Shown here piece after piece: positions 37,014-45,489 of a stretch of 64,000 bases of DNA. Where the stretch lies: positions 17,412 to 81,411 of the forward strand of contig UQXH01000008.1 of NCBI GenBank assembly GCA_900545025.1, read 5' to 3'. Source of the stretch: an uncultured Phascolarctobacterium sp. Lineage in GTDB: Bacteria > Bacillota > Negativicutes > Acidaminococcales > Acidaminococcaceae. Position 1 is the first letter of the stretch, and the number at the start of each line of letters is the position of its first letter. Below the pieces are notes generated by a model. That model had not been told where the DNA came from. It did no database searches and was given only the letters and a program-made list of their open reading frames with translations. The position numbers and the translations under genes are program-made.

Positions 37014-37637
37014 CTATTCCTCTCTGAACGGGCAATTAATATTGCCGCAGCTCATACATTTATTCCATTCACATACAGCATCAGCAGCAAGGCCGATAAC
37101 AGCCGTCACTGATTTAGTCGGCGCCATCATCATGCCGTCTGTCAGCGTCAAGCCTATTTTTTTACTGCAGTCAAGTATTTCAAACAGCTTCTGCTGCTCC
37201 TTTAAATTCCAATCGCCATATCCCGGCGAAAAACGCGGACGCTGCGCTAATCCTCCCGTTTCAGCATTACTCTGCACTTCATCGCAATAGCTTTCAATAA
37301 GGGCTGCTGCTACTGCCTGGGCTGCCGCTCCTTCTGCTACGCTGGTCAGCGCCAGACGGCGTACAGCAATATCTACCCTGCTGCCTAAGGTTGCGGCTAA
37401 AAGCAATACCTTATTGCATCCCTGCAGATGACGGGCTAAATCTTTGGACAGCAGCTTCACGCCGCCATCCAGTTCAACGCCCTCTGCACTAACCTTGCAG
37501 TCTGAGCATTTCAGCACATGACGTGCCTGCACCTCATTGCGCAGCTTAAGATATACCGTATCTGCCAAAACTCCTGCAGCAGTATCATCTTTGCCTGCTC
37601 CCATATAGCGGAGTGCTTCTGCCCGATTATATCTCAT
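37014..37637 (-). CDS. Standalone activation (reactivation) domain of B12-dependent methionine synthase
   Basis: A 207-residue protein matching the C-terminal Met_synt_B12 domain: the hallmark RFSPGYGDWNLKEQQKLFEIL followed by GLTLTDGMMMAPTKSVTAVIG. It should bind S-adenosylmethionine and re-methylate cob(II)alamin after oxidation of MetH. The C-terminus adds a Cys-rich tail (CMSCGNINCPF) not found in the fused E. coli domain, perhaps for a metal or a reductant. Its start overlaps the metF stop (ATGA), and metH begins 2 bases after its own stop, so the three are tightly coupled. Confidence 0.92.
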   Translation of the reverse strand: MRYNRAEALRYMGAGKDDTAAGVLADTVYLKLRNEVQARHVLKCSDCKVSAEGVELDGGVKLLSKDLARHLQGCNKVLLLAATLGSRVDIAVRRLALTSVAEGAAAQAVAAALIESYCDEVQSNAETGGLAQRPRFSPGYGDWNLKEQQKLFEILDCSKKIGLTLTDGMMMAPTKSVTAVIGLAADAVCEWNKCMSCGNINCPFREE

Positions 37638-38488
37638 TTCGTTATCTCCGAAAGGTTATGCATAATGCCGCCGATAATTTCCGGTTTATTCATCGTATAG
37701 ATATGTACATTAGTAAAGCCGTTAGCCAGAAGGTCGATAATCTGTCCAGTAGCATAAGCAATACCGGCCTGTTTAAGCGCTTCGGGCTTATCAGCAAATT
37801 TTTCCACAATCGCTCTGAACTGCGGCGGCAGTTTCGTATCACTCAGCTGACAGATACGCGCTATCTGCTTGGCGTTTGTAACAGGCATAATACCAGGCAC
37901 AACCGGTACATTGATTCCGGCAGAAAGCAGACGGAACATGTAATTGTACAAAACATTGTTATCAAAAATCATCTGCGTAACAAGAAAATCTACGCCCGCA
38001 TCAATTTTATATTTAGTGTTCTCTATATCTTTATCCAAAGCACCAGCCTCAGGATGTCCTTCCGGATAGGCAGCGCCGCCAACACAAAAATCACCCTGCC
38101 GTTTGATAAAGGCAGCCAAATCACTGGCATGGCTGAACTCACCAACCTCACTGCCCTGCGGCAAATCGCCGCGCAGCGCCAGGATGTTTTCAATACCGCC
38201 GCTTTGCAAATCCTGCAGGACATGCATAATCCTGTCCGCATTTGACTGTACGCAGGTAAGATGTGCCAGCGCCGGAATACCGTTAGCCTGTACAGCCCTT
38301 GCCACAGCAGCCGTATGACCGACCGTCGAGCCGCCTGCGCCATAGGTCACACTCATATAAGCAGGACGCACGTCAGCTATCTTATTTACTATTTCTAATG
38401 CGTTCTGCAGTTCCGTACCCTGTTTGGGAGGAAATAATTCACAGGAAATACATATTTTTTCACTTTTAAGCAAATCAATTATTTTCAT
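37634..38488 (-). CDS. metF: Methylenetetrahydrofolate reductase
   Basis: A 284-residue flavoprotein reducing 5,10-methylene-THF to 5-methyl-THF, the methyl donor for the neighbouring MetH. The barrel starts with ISCELFPPKQGTEL and includes PAYMSVTYGAGGST, LAHLTCVQSNADRI, LRGDLP and DFLVTQMIFDN, all typical. GAGGGTG precedes the ATG. First gene of metF-activation domain-metH-small gene. A weak promoter (TTGCGT, 17 bases, TAAAAT) lies about 40 bases upstream; no SAM riboswitch is present. Confidence 0.95.
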   Translation of the reverse strand: MKIIDLLKSEKICISCELFPPKQGTELQNALEIVNKIADVRPAYMSVTYGAGGSTVGHTAAVARAVQANGIPALAHLTCVQSNADRIMHVLQDLQSGGIENILALRGDLPQGSEVGEFSHASDLAAFIKRQGDFCVGGAAYPEGHPEAGALDKDIENTKYKIDAGVDFLVTQMIFDNNVLYNYMFRLLSAGINVPVVPGIMPVTNAKQIARICQLSDTKLPPQFRAIVEKFADKPEALKQAGIAYATGQIIDLLANGFTNVHIYTMNKPEIIGGIMHNLSEITK

Positions 38489-38601
38489 ATTACACCCTCA
38501 TTATTTTAAACATTTCTGATTATTTTATAAAAAATGTTCAGTAAACGCAAATTATTTTCTTTCCGCACCTTATAAATGTTCGCAGCTGATAAGAATGTTA
38601 C

Positions 38602-38633
38602 AAAAACAAAACGCCCGCCAATTGACGGACGCT
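38602..38633 (-). terminator. Terminator of tRNA-Ser
   Basis: Stem of about 10 bp with G-U pairs (AGCGUCCGUC / GGCGGGCGUU) and loop AAUU, followed on the minus strand by TTTTGTTTTTG, just after the tRNA. Confidence 0.75.
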
Positions 38634-38642
38634 ATTTTTTAC

Positions 38643-38733
38643 TGGCGGAGACGGTGGGATTCGAACCCACGTGCCGCGCAAACGGCAAACTGATTTCGAG
38701 TCAGCCTCGTTATGACCACTTCGATACGTCTCC
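38643..38733 (-). tRNA. tRNA-Ser(CGA)
   Basis: A 91-base class II tRNA. Acceptor arms GGAGACG / CGTCTCC with G discriminator and encoded CCA, long variable arm (GCCGTTTGCGCGGC), T-loop GGTTCGAATCC. The anticodon loop CTCGAAA gives CGA, reading serine UCG. Confidence 0.96.
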
Positions 38734-38754
38734 TTATTCATTTATAATATTTTT

Positions 38755-38782
38755 ATTATACAGGATTATCTTCATTTTGCAA
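38755..38782 (-). promoter_or_regulatory. Promoter of tRNA-Ser, inside the 3' end of tadA
   Basis: TTGCAA (38782-38777) and TATAAT (38760-38755) are 16 bases apart on the minus strand, about 22 bases ahead of the tRNA. Almost all of the promoter lies in the last codons of tadA. Confidence 0.6.
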
Positions 38783-39280
38783 AGATGCAGAAGTCAATAA
38801 TTCCTGTTGCTTCTTTTTGGCGACCTTGTTTTCCTGTCGACGTCTGCGAAAGAATTCTTTCATAACTGACGCGCACTCTTCCTCACAAATACCGCCAAGC
38901 ACTTCTACCTGATGGTTAAGACTGGTATTGGTAAGGATATTGAAAATAGATTCCACGCCGCCAGCTTTAACATCAGGGCAGCCATAAACCACGCGGTCAA
39001 TACGGCTGTTGACGATGGCACCGCTGCACATGGAACACGGCTCCACCGTCACATAAAGTGTACAGCCGCTTAAGCGCCAGCGTCCCAAACTGGCGCAGCC
39101 TTCTCTGATTGCCAATATCTCCGCATGAGCTGTTGCGTCCGGCAGCATTTCCCGCTGGTTATGAGCAGCTGCAATAACCTGCCCGTCACATACTAATACT
39201 GCTCCTATAGGTATCTCTCCCAACTCGGCAGCTTTTTTAGCCTGCATTAATGCCAGCTGCATATAATCATAATCGCTCAT
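38756..39280 (-). CDS. tadA: tRNA-specific adenosine deaminase
   Basis: About 174 residues. Converts A34 of tRNA-Arg(ACG) to inosine. Zinc and catalytic motifs are intact: HAEILAI and PCSMC, with the fold-defining GEIPIGAVLVCDGQVIAAAHN. The C-terminus is about 20 residues longer than usual, basic then polar (RRRRQENKVAKKKQQEL). Two tandem ATGs (39283 and 39280) overlap the stop of the ABC-F gene; the second has the better spacing from GGAGG. Coupled to the upstream ABC-F gene. Confidence 0.94.
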   Translation of the reverse strand: MSDYDYMQLALMQAKKAAELGEIPIGAVLVCDGQVIAAAHNQREMLPDATAHAEILAIREGCASLGRWRLSGCTLYVTVEPCSMCSGAIVNSRIDRVVYGCPDVKAGGVESIFNILTNTSLNHQVEVLGGICEEECASVMKEFFRRRRQENKVAKKKQQELLTSASLQNEDNPV

Positions 39281-41205
39281 CATGCTTCCTCCGCAGCTTC
39301 CATCAGCTGTTCCCATTTTTCCATAAGCTCTGCTATTTTCTGTTCATAGGCATCATGCTCTGCTGCCATAGCCGCACTATGCGCCGGGTCTTCATGATTG
39401 GCAGGGTCTGCCATCTGTACTTCTAAAAGTTTCATCATGGCTTCCTGCTCACGAATGCTAAGTTCAACCTTAGGCAACAGCCTTGCCGCTTCTTCCTGAC
39501 TGTAGCGCTGCTTTTTATCAGCAGCTTTAACAAACTGTACCTGCGCCTTATTATCAGCTTTTTGCTTAACATTTTCCTGCACAGACGCAGCCATTGTTTC
39601 CGCTGTCGCAGCTGCCGCCTTTTGTTTTTCAGCAAGATAGAAATCATAATTGCCCTTATAATCTTTCAGCTGCCCATCTTCTATCTCCCAGATTCTGTCA
39701 GCAACCTCGTTAATGAAGTAGCGGTCATGGCTGACAACCAGTACTGTACCATCAAATGCCGTCAATGCTGCTTCTACTGCTTCTCTGGCCATAATATCCA
39801 AATGGTTAGTAGGTTCGTCCAGTACCAAACAGTTAGCCCCGTCAAGCACCAGCTTTAAAAGCACTAATCTGGCTTTTTGTCCGCCGCTTAAAGTACCAAT
39901 CTCTTTGAATACATCATCGCCATGAAACAGCATGCCCCCCAGCATGGAACGAGTACGCTCCTCCGTAAAGCCATATTCCATCACAAAATTTTCCAGCAGT
40001 GTCTGCTTGGGATTAAGTCTTTCATAGCTCTGAGAAAAATAACCTATCTGTACCCTGTTGCCGATTTTTGCCTTGCCTTTTAAAGGCTGTATTTCTCCTA
40101 AAATAGTTTTTAAAAGCGTTGTCTTACCAGTACCGTTAGCACCTAACAAGGCTGCTTTCTCACCGCGTCGCAAAGTAATATTGATGCCTTGGGCAAGCAC
40201 TTTTTCGCCATAGCCGATAGAAAGGTCTTCCATAATCAAAACTCGGTCAGCACATTCTGTGGCCGGCGGCAGACGCAGCTCAAACTCTTCATTTTTCACA
40301 GGAGCATCCATACGTTCCAATCTATTTAACTGGGACTGACGTCCACGTGCCATCTTGCTTTTGATACCGGCTTTAAAGCGGCGAATATAGGCCTCGGTAC
40401 GAGCAATATAATCCTGCTGCGCCGCATAAGCAGCCTCCAGCGTCGCTGTCTGTATAGCTTTCTGTTCCAGATAACGGGAATAATTCCCTTTAAAAGACTG
40501 CAGCTTTCCAGCTTCCATTTCAAGGATACGCACTGCCACATTATCAAGAAAGGCACGGTCGTGACTGACCACGAGCAGTCCTCCTTTAAACTCACGCAGG
40601 TAAGCTTCCAGCCACTGAGTCATAACTATATCCAGATGGTTGGTAGGTTCGTCCAGAATAAGGAAATCAGGATTACGTACTAATGCCGCTGCCAGCATAA
40701 GACGCGTCTTCTGACCGCCGCTTAGTGTGGCAGCATCCTGCTCCCACCAGTCTTCCGTATAGCCAAGACCGATCAGCACTCTCTTGATTCTGTTTTCATA
40801 ATGATACCCGTCCAAATACTCATAGCGTTTGGTAACGCGGGTATATTCTTCCATGATTGTTTCCAGCACATCATCCGTCGCAGTACTTACTTCTGTTTCC
40901 AAACGCTGCAGTTCTTCACGCAAACGCAATATTTCAGGACAGCTTTGCAGCATAAACTCCCAAATAGTACCTTTAATATCTGTAAATCCCTGCTGTACAT
41001 AGCCCACACTTATCCCCGGCTCAAAACGGATACTGCCGCTGTCTATATAAGATGGCTCCAGCAGGCAGCGCAGCAGCGTCGTCTTACCGCTACCGTTAAC
41101 GCCCACCAAGCCTATATGTTCTCCCTTTTCCACCATGAAGCTGACGTCCTTAAATATATCATGTACGCCGAAGCTTTTGGCAATCTTATCAACTACAAGC
41201 TGCAT
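39280..41205 (-). CDS. ABC-F family ATPase
   Basis: A 641-residue cytoplasmic protein with two ABC domains and no membrane part. Walker A motifs GVNGSGKTT and GANGTGKTT; signatures LSGGQKTR and LSGGQKAR; Walker B FLILDEPTNHLD and CLVLDEPTNHLD; a linker with basic residues (KSKMARGRQSQLNRLERMD); and a C-terminal coiled-coil (about 560-641, EQEAMMKLLEVQMADP...). ABC-F proteins act on ribosomes as translation factors or antibiotic-protection factors. The C-terminal coiled coil resembles Uup and YdiF/YkpA-type housekeeping members, so resistance should not be assumed. Confidence 0.93.
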   Translation of the reverse strand: MQLVVDKIAKSFGVHDIFKDVSFMVEKGEHIGLVGVNGSGKTTLLRCLLEPSYIDSGSIRFEPGISVGYVQQGFTDIKGTIWEFMLQSCPEILRLREELQRLETEVSTATDDVLETIMEEYTRVTKRYEYLDGYHYENRIKRVLIGLGYTEDWWEQDAATLSGGQKTRLMLAAALVRNPDFLILDEPTNHLDIVMTQWLEAYLREFKGGLLVVSHDRAFLDNVAVRILEMEAGKLQSFKGNYSRYLEQKAIQTATLEAAYAAQQDYIARTEAYIRRFKAGIKSKMARGRQSQLNRLERMDAPVKNEEFELRLPPATECADRVLIMEDLSIGYGEKVLAQGINITLRRGEKAALLGANGTGKTTLLKTILGEIQPLKGKAKIGNRVQIGYFSQSYERLNPKQTLLENFVMEYGFTEERTRSMLGGMLFHGDDVFKEIGTLSGGQKARLVLLKLVLDGANCLVLDEPTNHLDIMAREAVEAALTAFDGTVLVVSHDRYFINEVADRIWEIEDGQLKDYKGNYDFYLAEKQKAAAATAETMAASVQENVKQKADNKAQVQFVKAADKKQRYSQEEAARLLPKVELSIREQEAMMKLLEVQMADPANHEDPAHSAAMAAEHDAYEQKIAELMEKWEQLMEAAEEA

Positions 41206-41261
41206 ATTTCTTCCCTCTGCAAAATTTATTTCTAAAACAGTATTGTAGCAAAAAATTTCTT

Positions 41262-41296
41262 TAAAAGCAAAAGACTGCCTGCAAGCAGGCAGTCTT
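41262..41296 (-). terminator. Terminator of the sugar-nucleotide operon
   Basis: A 12-bp stem AAGACTGCCTGC / GCAGGCAGTCTT (41271-41296) after the galE stop, with TTTGCTTTT following on the minus strand. Confidence 0.85.
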
Positions 41297-41307
41297 GATT
41301 ATTTATT

Positions 41308-42297
41308 TTATCCCTCGTATCCATGCGGATGCTGTTTATGCCATTGCCAAGCAGTAGCAATTACTTCTTCCACACTGCTGTGCTCCGGCTTCCAGCCCAG
41401 TTCTTCGCGGATTTTTGCCGAAGACGCAATCAAAACAGCGGGATCTCCTGCACGGCGAGCTTCTTCAACTACGGTAAAATCTACACCGGTAATTTTTTTA
41501 GCACTGTCAATAATCTGGCGCACACTAAAACCATTTTCACTGCCCAGATTATAGACACGGCTGGCGCCACCTTTCAGCAGATGCTGCAAAGCCAGTACAT
41601 GAGCCTTCGCCAAATCGCAGACATGAATATAGTCACGTACACAGGTGCCGTCAGCAGTCGGATAATCAGTGCCAAACATGGCAACCTGACGACGTACTCC
41701 CTGCGCCGTCTTTAATACCAGCGGAATTAAATGACTTTCAGGATTGTGATCTTCGCCGATATTACCGGAAAGCGATGCTCCTGCAGCATTAAAATAACGC
41801 AATGCCACATATTTCATTTCATAAGCCATGTCATAATCAGCCAGCATATTTTCAATCATCAGCTTACTGCGTCCGTAAACATTAGTCGGTGATAATTTAC
41901 TGTCCTCACAGATAGGTACCTGCTCCGGCTCCCCATAAACAGCCGCAGTAGAAGAAAATACCATTCTGTCTACGCCGGCACTGCGCATAGCCTCCAAAAG
42001 ATGCAGTGTACCTTCCACATTATTAAAATAATACTTAGCAGGATTTTCCATAGATTCACCCACTAAGCTGCTGGCAGCAAAGTGCATTACGGCATCAATG
42101 AAAAATTGCTCCATAATATGACGTGCAAAAGCTACATCATGGATATCTCCTTCTACCAGCTGCACATCTTCCGGCACTGCCGCTGCGTGTCCTGTAGAAA
42201 GATTATCATAAACAATAGGCGTAAAGCCGCTTTTTTTCAGCTCTTCCACTACGTGAGAACCAATATAGCCGGCACCGCCGGTAACAAGTATATTCAT
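41308..42297 (-). CDS. galE: UDP-glucose 4-epimerase
   Basis: A 329-residue short-chain dehydrogenase-like epimerase (UDP-glucose/UDP-galactose). NAD site VTGGAGYIGSHVVEEL at the N-terminus, FSSTAAVYGEP, catalytic YGRSK (Tyr-x-x-x-Lys), RYFNAAGA, and the conserved TADGTCVRDYIHVCDLA. Third gene of pgm-galU-galE, supplying nucleotide sugars for the cell envelope. Confidence 0.95.
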   Translation of the reverse strand: MNILVTGGAGYIGSHVVEELKKSGFTPIVYDNLSTGHAAAVPEDVQLVEGDIHDVAFARHIMEQFFIDAVMHFAASSLVGESMENPAKYYFNNVEGTLHLLEAMRSAGVDRMVFSSTAAVYGEPEQVPICEDSKLSPTNVYGRSKLMIENMLADYDMAYEMKYVALRYFNAAGASLSGNIGEDHNPESHLIPLVLKTAQGVRRQVAMFGTDYPTADGTCVRDYIHVCDLAKAHVLALQHLLKGGASRVYNLGSENGFSVRQIIDSAKKITGVDFTVVEEARRAGDPAVLIASSAKIREELGWKPEHSSVEEVIATAWQWHKQHPHGYEG

Positions 42298-42317
42298 TAT
42301 AACGCCTCTTTACCCAA

Positions 42318-43202
42318 TTATTTGCCGCTTTCCTTATTTACTATCTCCTGCAGATAAGCAAGGAATTTATCACGAAGATCAGTACGTTTCAGAGCCATTT
42401 CTACTGTTGCTTCCAGGAAGCCCTGTTTATCACCAACATCATAACGGCGGCCTTCAAAATTATATGCATACATAGGCTGCTCTTTAGCCAATACTTTTAA
42501 GGCATCCGTCAGCTGAATCTCATTGCCGCGGCCGGGAGCTGTATGTTCCAAAATTGGGAATATTTCCGGATTGATAACATAACGTCCCAGTACGGCTAAT
42601 CTGGACGGAGCTTCTTCCACCTTGGGCTTTTCCACCATATCCTGTACCGTAAAAGTGCGCTTTTCTCCTGTCGTCTGCGATGCCACAATACCGTAGGAAG
42701 ATACCTTTTCCTGCGGCACTTCCTGTACACCCAGCACACTGGCGCCGGTACGTTCATAGACATCTATCAGCTGCTTCAAAGCAGGTACTCTGCTGTCTAC
42801 CACGTCATCACCCAAAAGTACGGCAAAGGGCTCATCACCGATGAACTGCTGCGCGCATAAAATAGCATGTCCAAGACCACGCGGCTCTTTTTGGCGAATG
42901 TAATGAATACGGATGTCAGAAATCTTTCTGACCATTTCCAGTTCTTGTTCTTTATGCGCAGCTTCCAGATTAAGCTCCAGCTCAATACTGCGGTCGAAAT
43001 GATCCTCAATAGCACGTTTGCTGCGTCCGGTAATAATCAGGATATCTTCGATGCCGGAAGCCAATGCTTCCTCGATAATATATTGAATAGTAGGCTTATC
43101 AACTATGGGCAGCATTTCCTTCGGCGTAGCCTTGGTTGCCGGCAGGAAACGAGTACCAAGACCAGCTGCCGGAATAACTGCTTTACGAACTTTCTTAATC
43201 AT
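42318..43202 (-). CDS. galU: UTP-glucose-1-phosphate uridylyltransferase
   Basis: A 294-residue nucleotidyltransferase making UDP-glucose. The nucleotide-binding start PAAGLGTRFLPATKATPKEM, the DKPTIQYIIEEA segment, VLLGDDVV and GRYVINPEIF, and the C-terminal YDVGDKQGFLEA are typical of GalU. Lies 20 bases upstream of galE and 24 bases downstream of the phosphohexomutase gene, so it takes glucose-1-phosphate from the latter. Confidence 0.95.
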   Translation of the reverse strand: MIKKVRKAVIPAAGLGTRFLPATKATPKEMLPIVDKPTIQYIIEEALASGIEDILIITGRSKRAIEDHFDRSIELELNLEAAHKEQELEMVRKISDIRIHYIRQKEPRGLGHAILCAQQFIGDEPFAVLLGDDVVDSRVPALKQLIDVYERTGASVLGVQEVPQEKVSSYGIVASQTTGEKRTFTVQDMVEKPKVEEAPSRLAVLGRYVINPEIFPILEHTAPGRGNEIQLTDALKVLAKEQPMYAYNFEGRRYDVGDKQGFLEATVEMALKRTDLRDKFLAYLQEIVNKESGK

Positions 43203-43226
43203 TTATACCTCAAAACTCCTTTAACA

Positions 43227-44597
43227 CTATGCTTCTTCGCCGCCGATAACAGCCAGTATCTCTGCTGTTTTAGCAGCCAGCAGCTCTTTATTTCCTTTAG
43301 TTTCTACATTAAGACGCATTACAGGCTCAGTATTGGAGGTTCTGACATTAAAGCGCCAGTCTTCATAAGCAACACTAAGTCCATCCATGTGATCCTGCTG
43401 TCCGTCAGCATATTTACGTCCCAGCTCTGCCAAAATTTCCGGCGCATTATCAACTTTTCTGTTAATCTCACCGCTGCAGGGGAAAAGTTCTACTCTTTCT
43501 TCTACTAATTCAGAAAGTTTTTTACCGCTGCGGCACATGAGTTCTGTTACTAAAAGCCAGGGAATCATGCCGCTGTCACAGTAGGAAAAATCACGGAAAT
43601 AATGATGCGCAGACATCTCTCCGCCGTACAATACTCCATTGGCACGCATACATTCTTTCATAAAGGCATGACCGCTCTTGCAGCGTACCGGTACGCCGCC
43701 GTCACGCTGCAGGATAGCTTCTGTATTCCAGGTCAGACGGGGATCATACATAATCTTTGCCCCCGGCTCTTTTTTGAGGAACGCTTCTGCCAACAAACCT
43801 ACGATATAATAGCCCTCGATAAAATCAGCTTTCTCATCAAATAAAAAGCATCTGTCAAAATCTCCGTCCCAGGCAATACCAAGATCTGCCTTTTCTCTGC
43901 GAACCACTTCAGCTGTCGCTTCACGATTCGGCAGCAGTAAGGGATTAGGAACACCATTGGGGAAATTGCCATCCGGTGTTTCATTAATAGTGATAAATTC
44001 AAAGGGCAGATATTTTGCCAGTTCCTGCAAAACTGGTCCAGCGCCGCCATTGCCAGGATTTGCTACTATCTTCAGCGGCTTTAAAGCCTCTCTGTCTACA
44101 TAGGTCAGCAAATGCTCAATATAAGCAGGCATAATATCTATTTTTTCTACTGTACCCATGGTCTTGCCAGCTACCAGGCAATGAGTAAAATTAGCAGCAG
44201 CAGCCATAGCGCCAATTTCTTTAAGACCTGTATCGCCGGACACAGGACGAGCTCCTTTGCGTACCAATTTCATCCCGTTATATTCTTTAGGATTATGGCT
44301 GGCTGTAACCATAATACCGCCATCAGCATTAAGGTGAGCGGTAGCAAAATAAATCATTTCCGTGCCGCACTGCCCAATATCAAGTACCTTAGTTCCGCCA
44401 TGACGTAAGCCTTCCGTTAATGCATCTACCAGACTGCGGCCGCTGAGGCGGATATCATGTCCTACAACAACTGTTTCTGCTGCAAACATGGCAGAAAAAA
44501 TACGGCCTACCCTGTAAGCCAGTTCTTCATTGACTTCATTTGGATATACGCCGCGCACATCATAAGCTTTAAACGCTTTATTTGTTATCTCCATCAT
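43227..44597 (-). CDS. Phosphomannomutase/phosphoglucomutase
   Basis: About 456 residues of the alpha-D-phosphohexomutase superfamily, AlgC-like. The phosphoserine loop is MVTASHNPKEYNGMK, the metal-binding loop is GIAWDGDFDRCF, the sugar-binding loop GGEMSAHHYF, and the phosphate-binding C-terminal RTSNTEPVMRLNVE. I start it at ATG 44597, seven bases after AAGGGAG; the open frame begins 11 codons earlier. Interconverts glucose- or mannose-6-phosphate and the 1-phosphates and heads the galU-galE unit. Confidence 0.93.
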   Translation of the reverse strand: MMEITNKAFKAYDVRGVYPNEVNEELAYRVGRIFSAMFAAETVVVGHDIRLSGRSLVDALTEGLRHGGTKVLDIGQCGTEMIYFATAHLNADGGIMVTASHNPKEYNGMKLVRKGARPVSGDTGLKEIGAMAAAANFTHCLVAGKTMGTVEKIDIMPAYIEHLLTYVDREALKPLKIVANPGNGGAGPVLQELAKYLPFEFITINETPDGNFPNGVPNPLLLPNREATAEVVRREKADLGIAWDGDFDRCFLFDEKADFIEGYYIVGLLAEAFLKKEPGAKIMYDPRLTWNTEAILQRDGGVPVRCKSGHAFMKECMRANGVLYGGEMSAHHYFRDFSYCDSGMIPWLLVTELMCRSGKKLSELVEERVELFPCSGEINRKVDNAPEILAELGRKYADGQQDHMDGLSVAYEDWRFNVRTSNTEPVMRLNVETKGNKELLAAKTAEILAVIGGEEA

Positions 44598-44660
44598 TTC
44601 AACGCTCCCTTGCATACTGAAATCAAACACCGTTTAAACTGTTAATAAGTTATTATTCTA

Positions 44661-44705
44661 GCCGAAAAGGAAAAATCCTGCCTCAGTAACCACTAAGGCA
44701 GGATT
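44661..44705 (-). terminator. Terminator of the ATPase/HNH cassette
   Basis: Stem AATCCTGCCT / AGGCAGGATT with a 14-base loop (44672-44705), followed on the minus strand by TTTCCTTTT. Confidence 0.8.
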
Positions 44706-44709
44706 CTGC

Positions 44710-45489
44710 TTAAATTTTGTAATCAACTGCAGCTAATACTCTTTCTGCCGCCTCGCCTAGATACCACCGGACTACGGTAAAAAAAGGCACCGTTCTTCCT
44801 ACAGCATCCGGCAAAAGTAAAGTTTCCGCTAAAAACTGCAGTACTTCATCAAGTTCGCCGCCGTTTTCTATGTTTTGAGAAATCTCATCTTCTAACGACT
44901 GGATAACCACTTTTCTCATCCGCATCAGACGCGGTGCGTTAAGATTCAGCTCTTTAATAGTATTACGCGCTTTCTTGCGCAGATTTTCCGGACAACTTTC
45001 TTCATCCACGTACATTCTTCCCGTATGCTCGGCATAACGGAACAATCTGAACTGTGCCGGTATCAAGCTGGGATTAAGGATACGCTTGGTAATTTCCTTG
45101 CCGCCCTTAGGAACATCACAGCTGCGGTCTTTCTTGTAATTAGAAAAACGCCACTGAGGATTAGGCACATCCGGCTGACTGCCGCCATGACATACTCCTA
45201 AAAGATTTTTCCAATCCAGATGATAATTATGCTTTTCCTCGTTGGTACCTGCCTTAGGGTAAAAATGTTCGACACGGAAATCATCTACTTCATTTTCGTT
45301 TTCTGCAAATTTGATGCTTATCTCACAGTAAGCGCATAGTCCATGCTGGTCCTCCAAGATAGCTCGCTTGACTTCGCGATACCCCTTGCGACAGCGGCGC
45401 CGGAAATGCTCCCATATTTCGTCCGGGTACTGCTGACGATACGCTTTCAGCAGCGCCGGCTCTTCCAGGCGTTTATAAATCCGTTTCAT
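44710..45489 (-). CDS. HNH-type nuclease, PtuB-like (TIGR02646 type)
   Basis: A 259-residue protein with an HNH core in the first 110 residues: zinc pair Cys52-x-x-Cys55 (HGLCAYCEI), His75 in VEHFYPK, then WKNLLGVCHGG (Trp93, Asn95, Cys100, His101). This spacing is that of the TIGR02646 group, nuclease partners of AAA ATPases in Septu (PtuAB) and retron-linked PtuAB modules. The C-terminal 120 residues are helical and unassigned. Its start overlaps the ATPase stop by four bases (ATGA), so the two are made together. Defence function is inference from the pair; nuclease activity is untested. Confidence 0.8.
   Translation of the reverse strand: MKRIYKRLEEPALLKAYRQQYPDEIWEHFRRRCRKGYREVKRAILEDQHGLCAYCEISIKFAENENEVDDFRVEHFYPKAGTNEEKHNYHLDWKNLLGVCHGGSQPDVPNPQWRFSNYKKDRSCDVPKGGKEITKRILNPSLIPAQFRLFRYAEHTGRMYVDEESCPENLRKKARNTIKELNLNAPRLMRMRKVVIQSLEDEISQNIENGGELDEVLQFLAETLLLPDAVGRTVPFFTVVRWYLGEAAERVLAAVDYKI

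Noticed and set aside
38489..38642. SAM or cobalamin riboswitch upstream of metF
   Set aside because: Only 150 bases, containing a weak promoter and the tRNA-Ser terminator; no B12 box or SAM core was found.
39280..41205. Antibiotic-resistance role for the ABC-F protein
   Set aside because: Its C-terminal coiled-coil extension and context resemble housekeeping Uup/YdiF-type members; nothing specific supports a resistance function.
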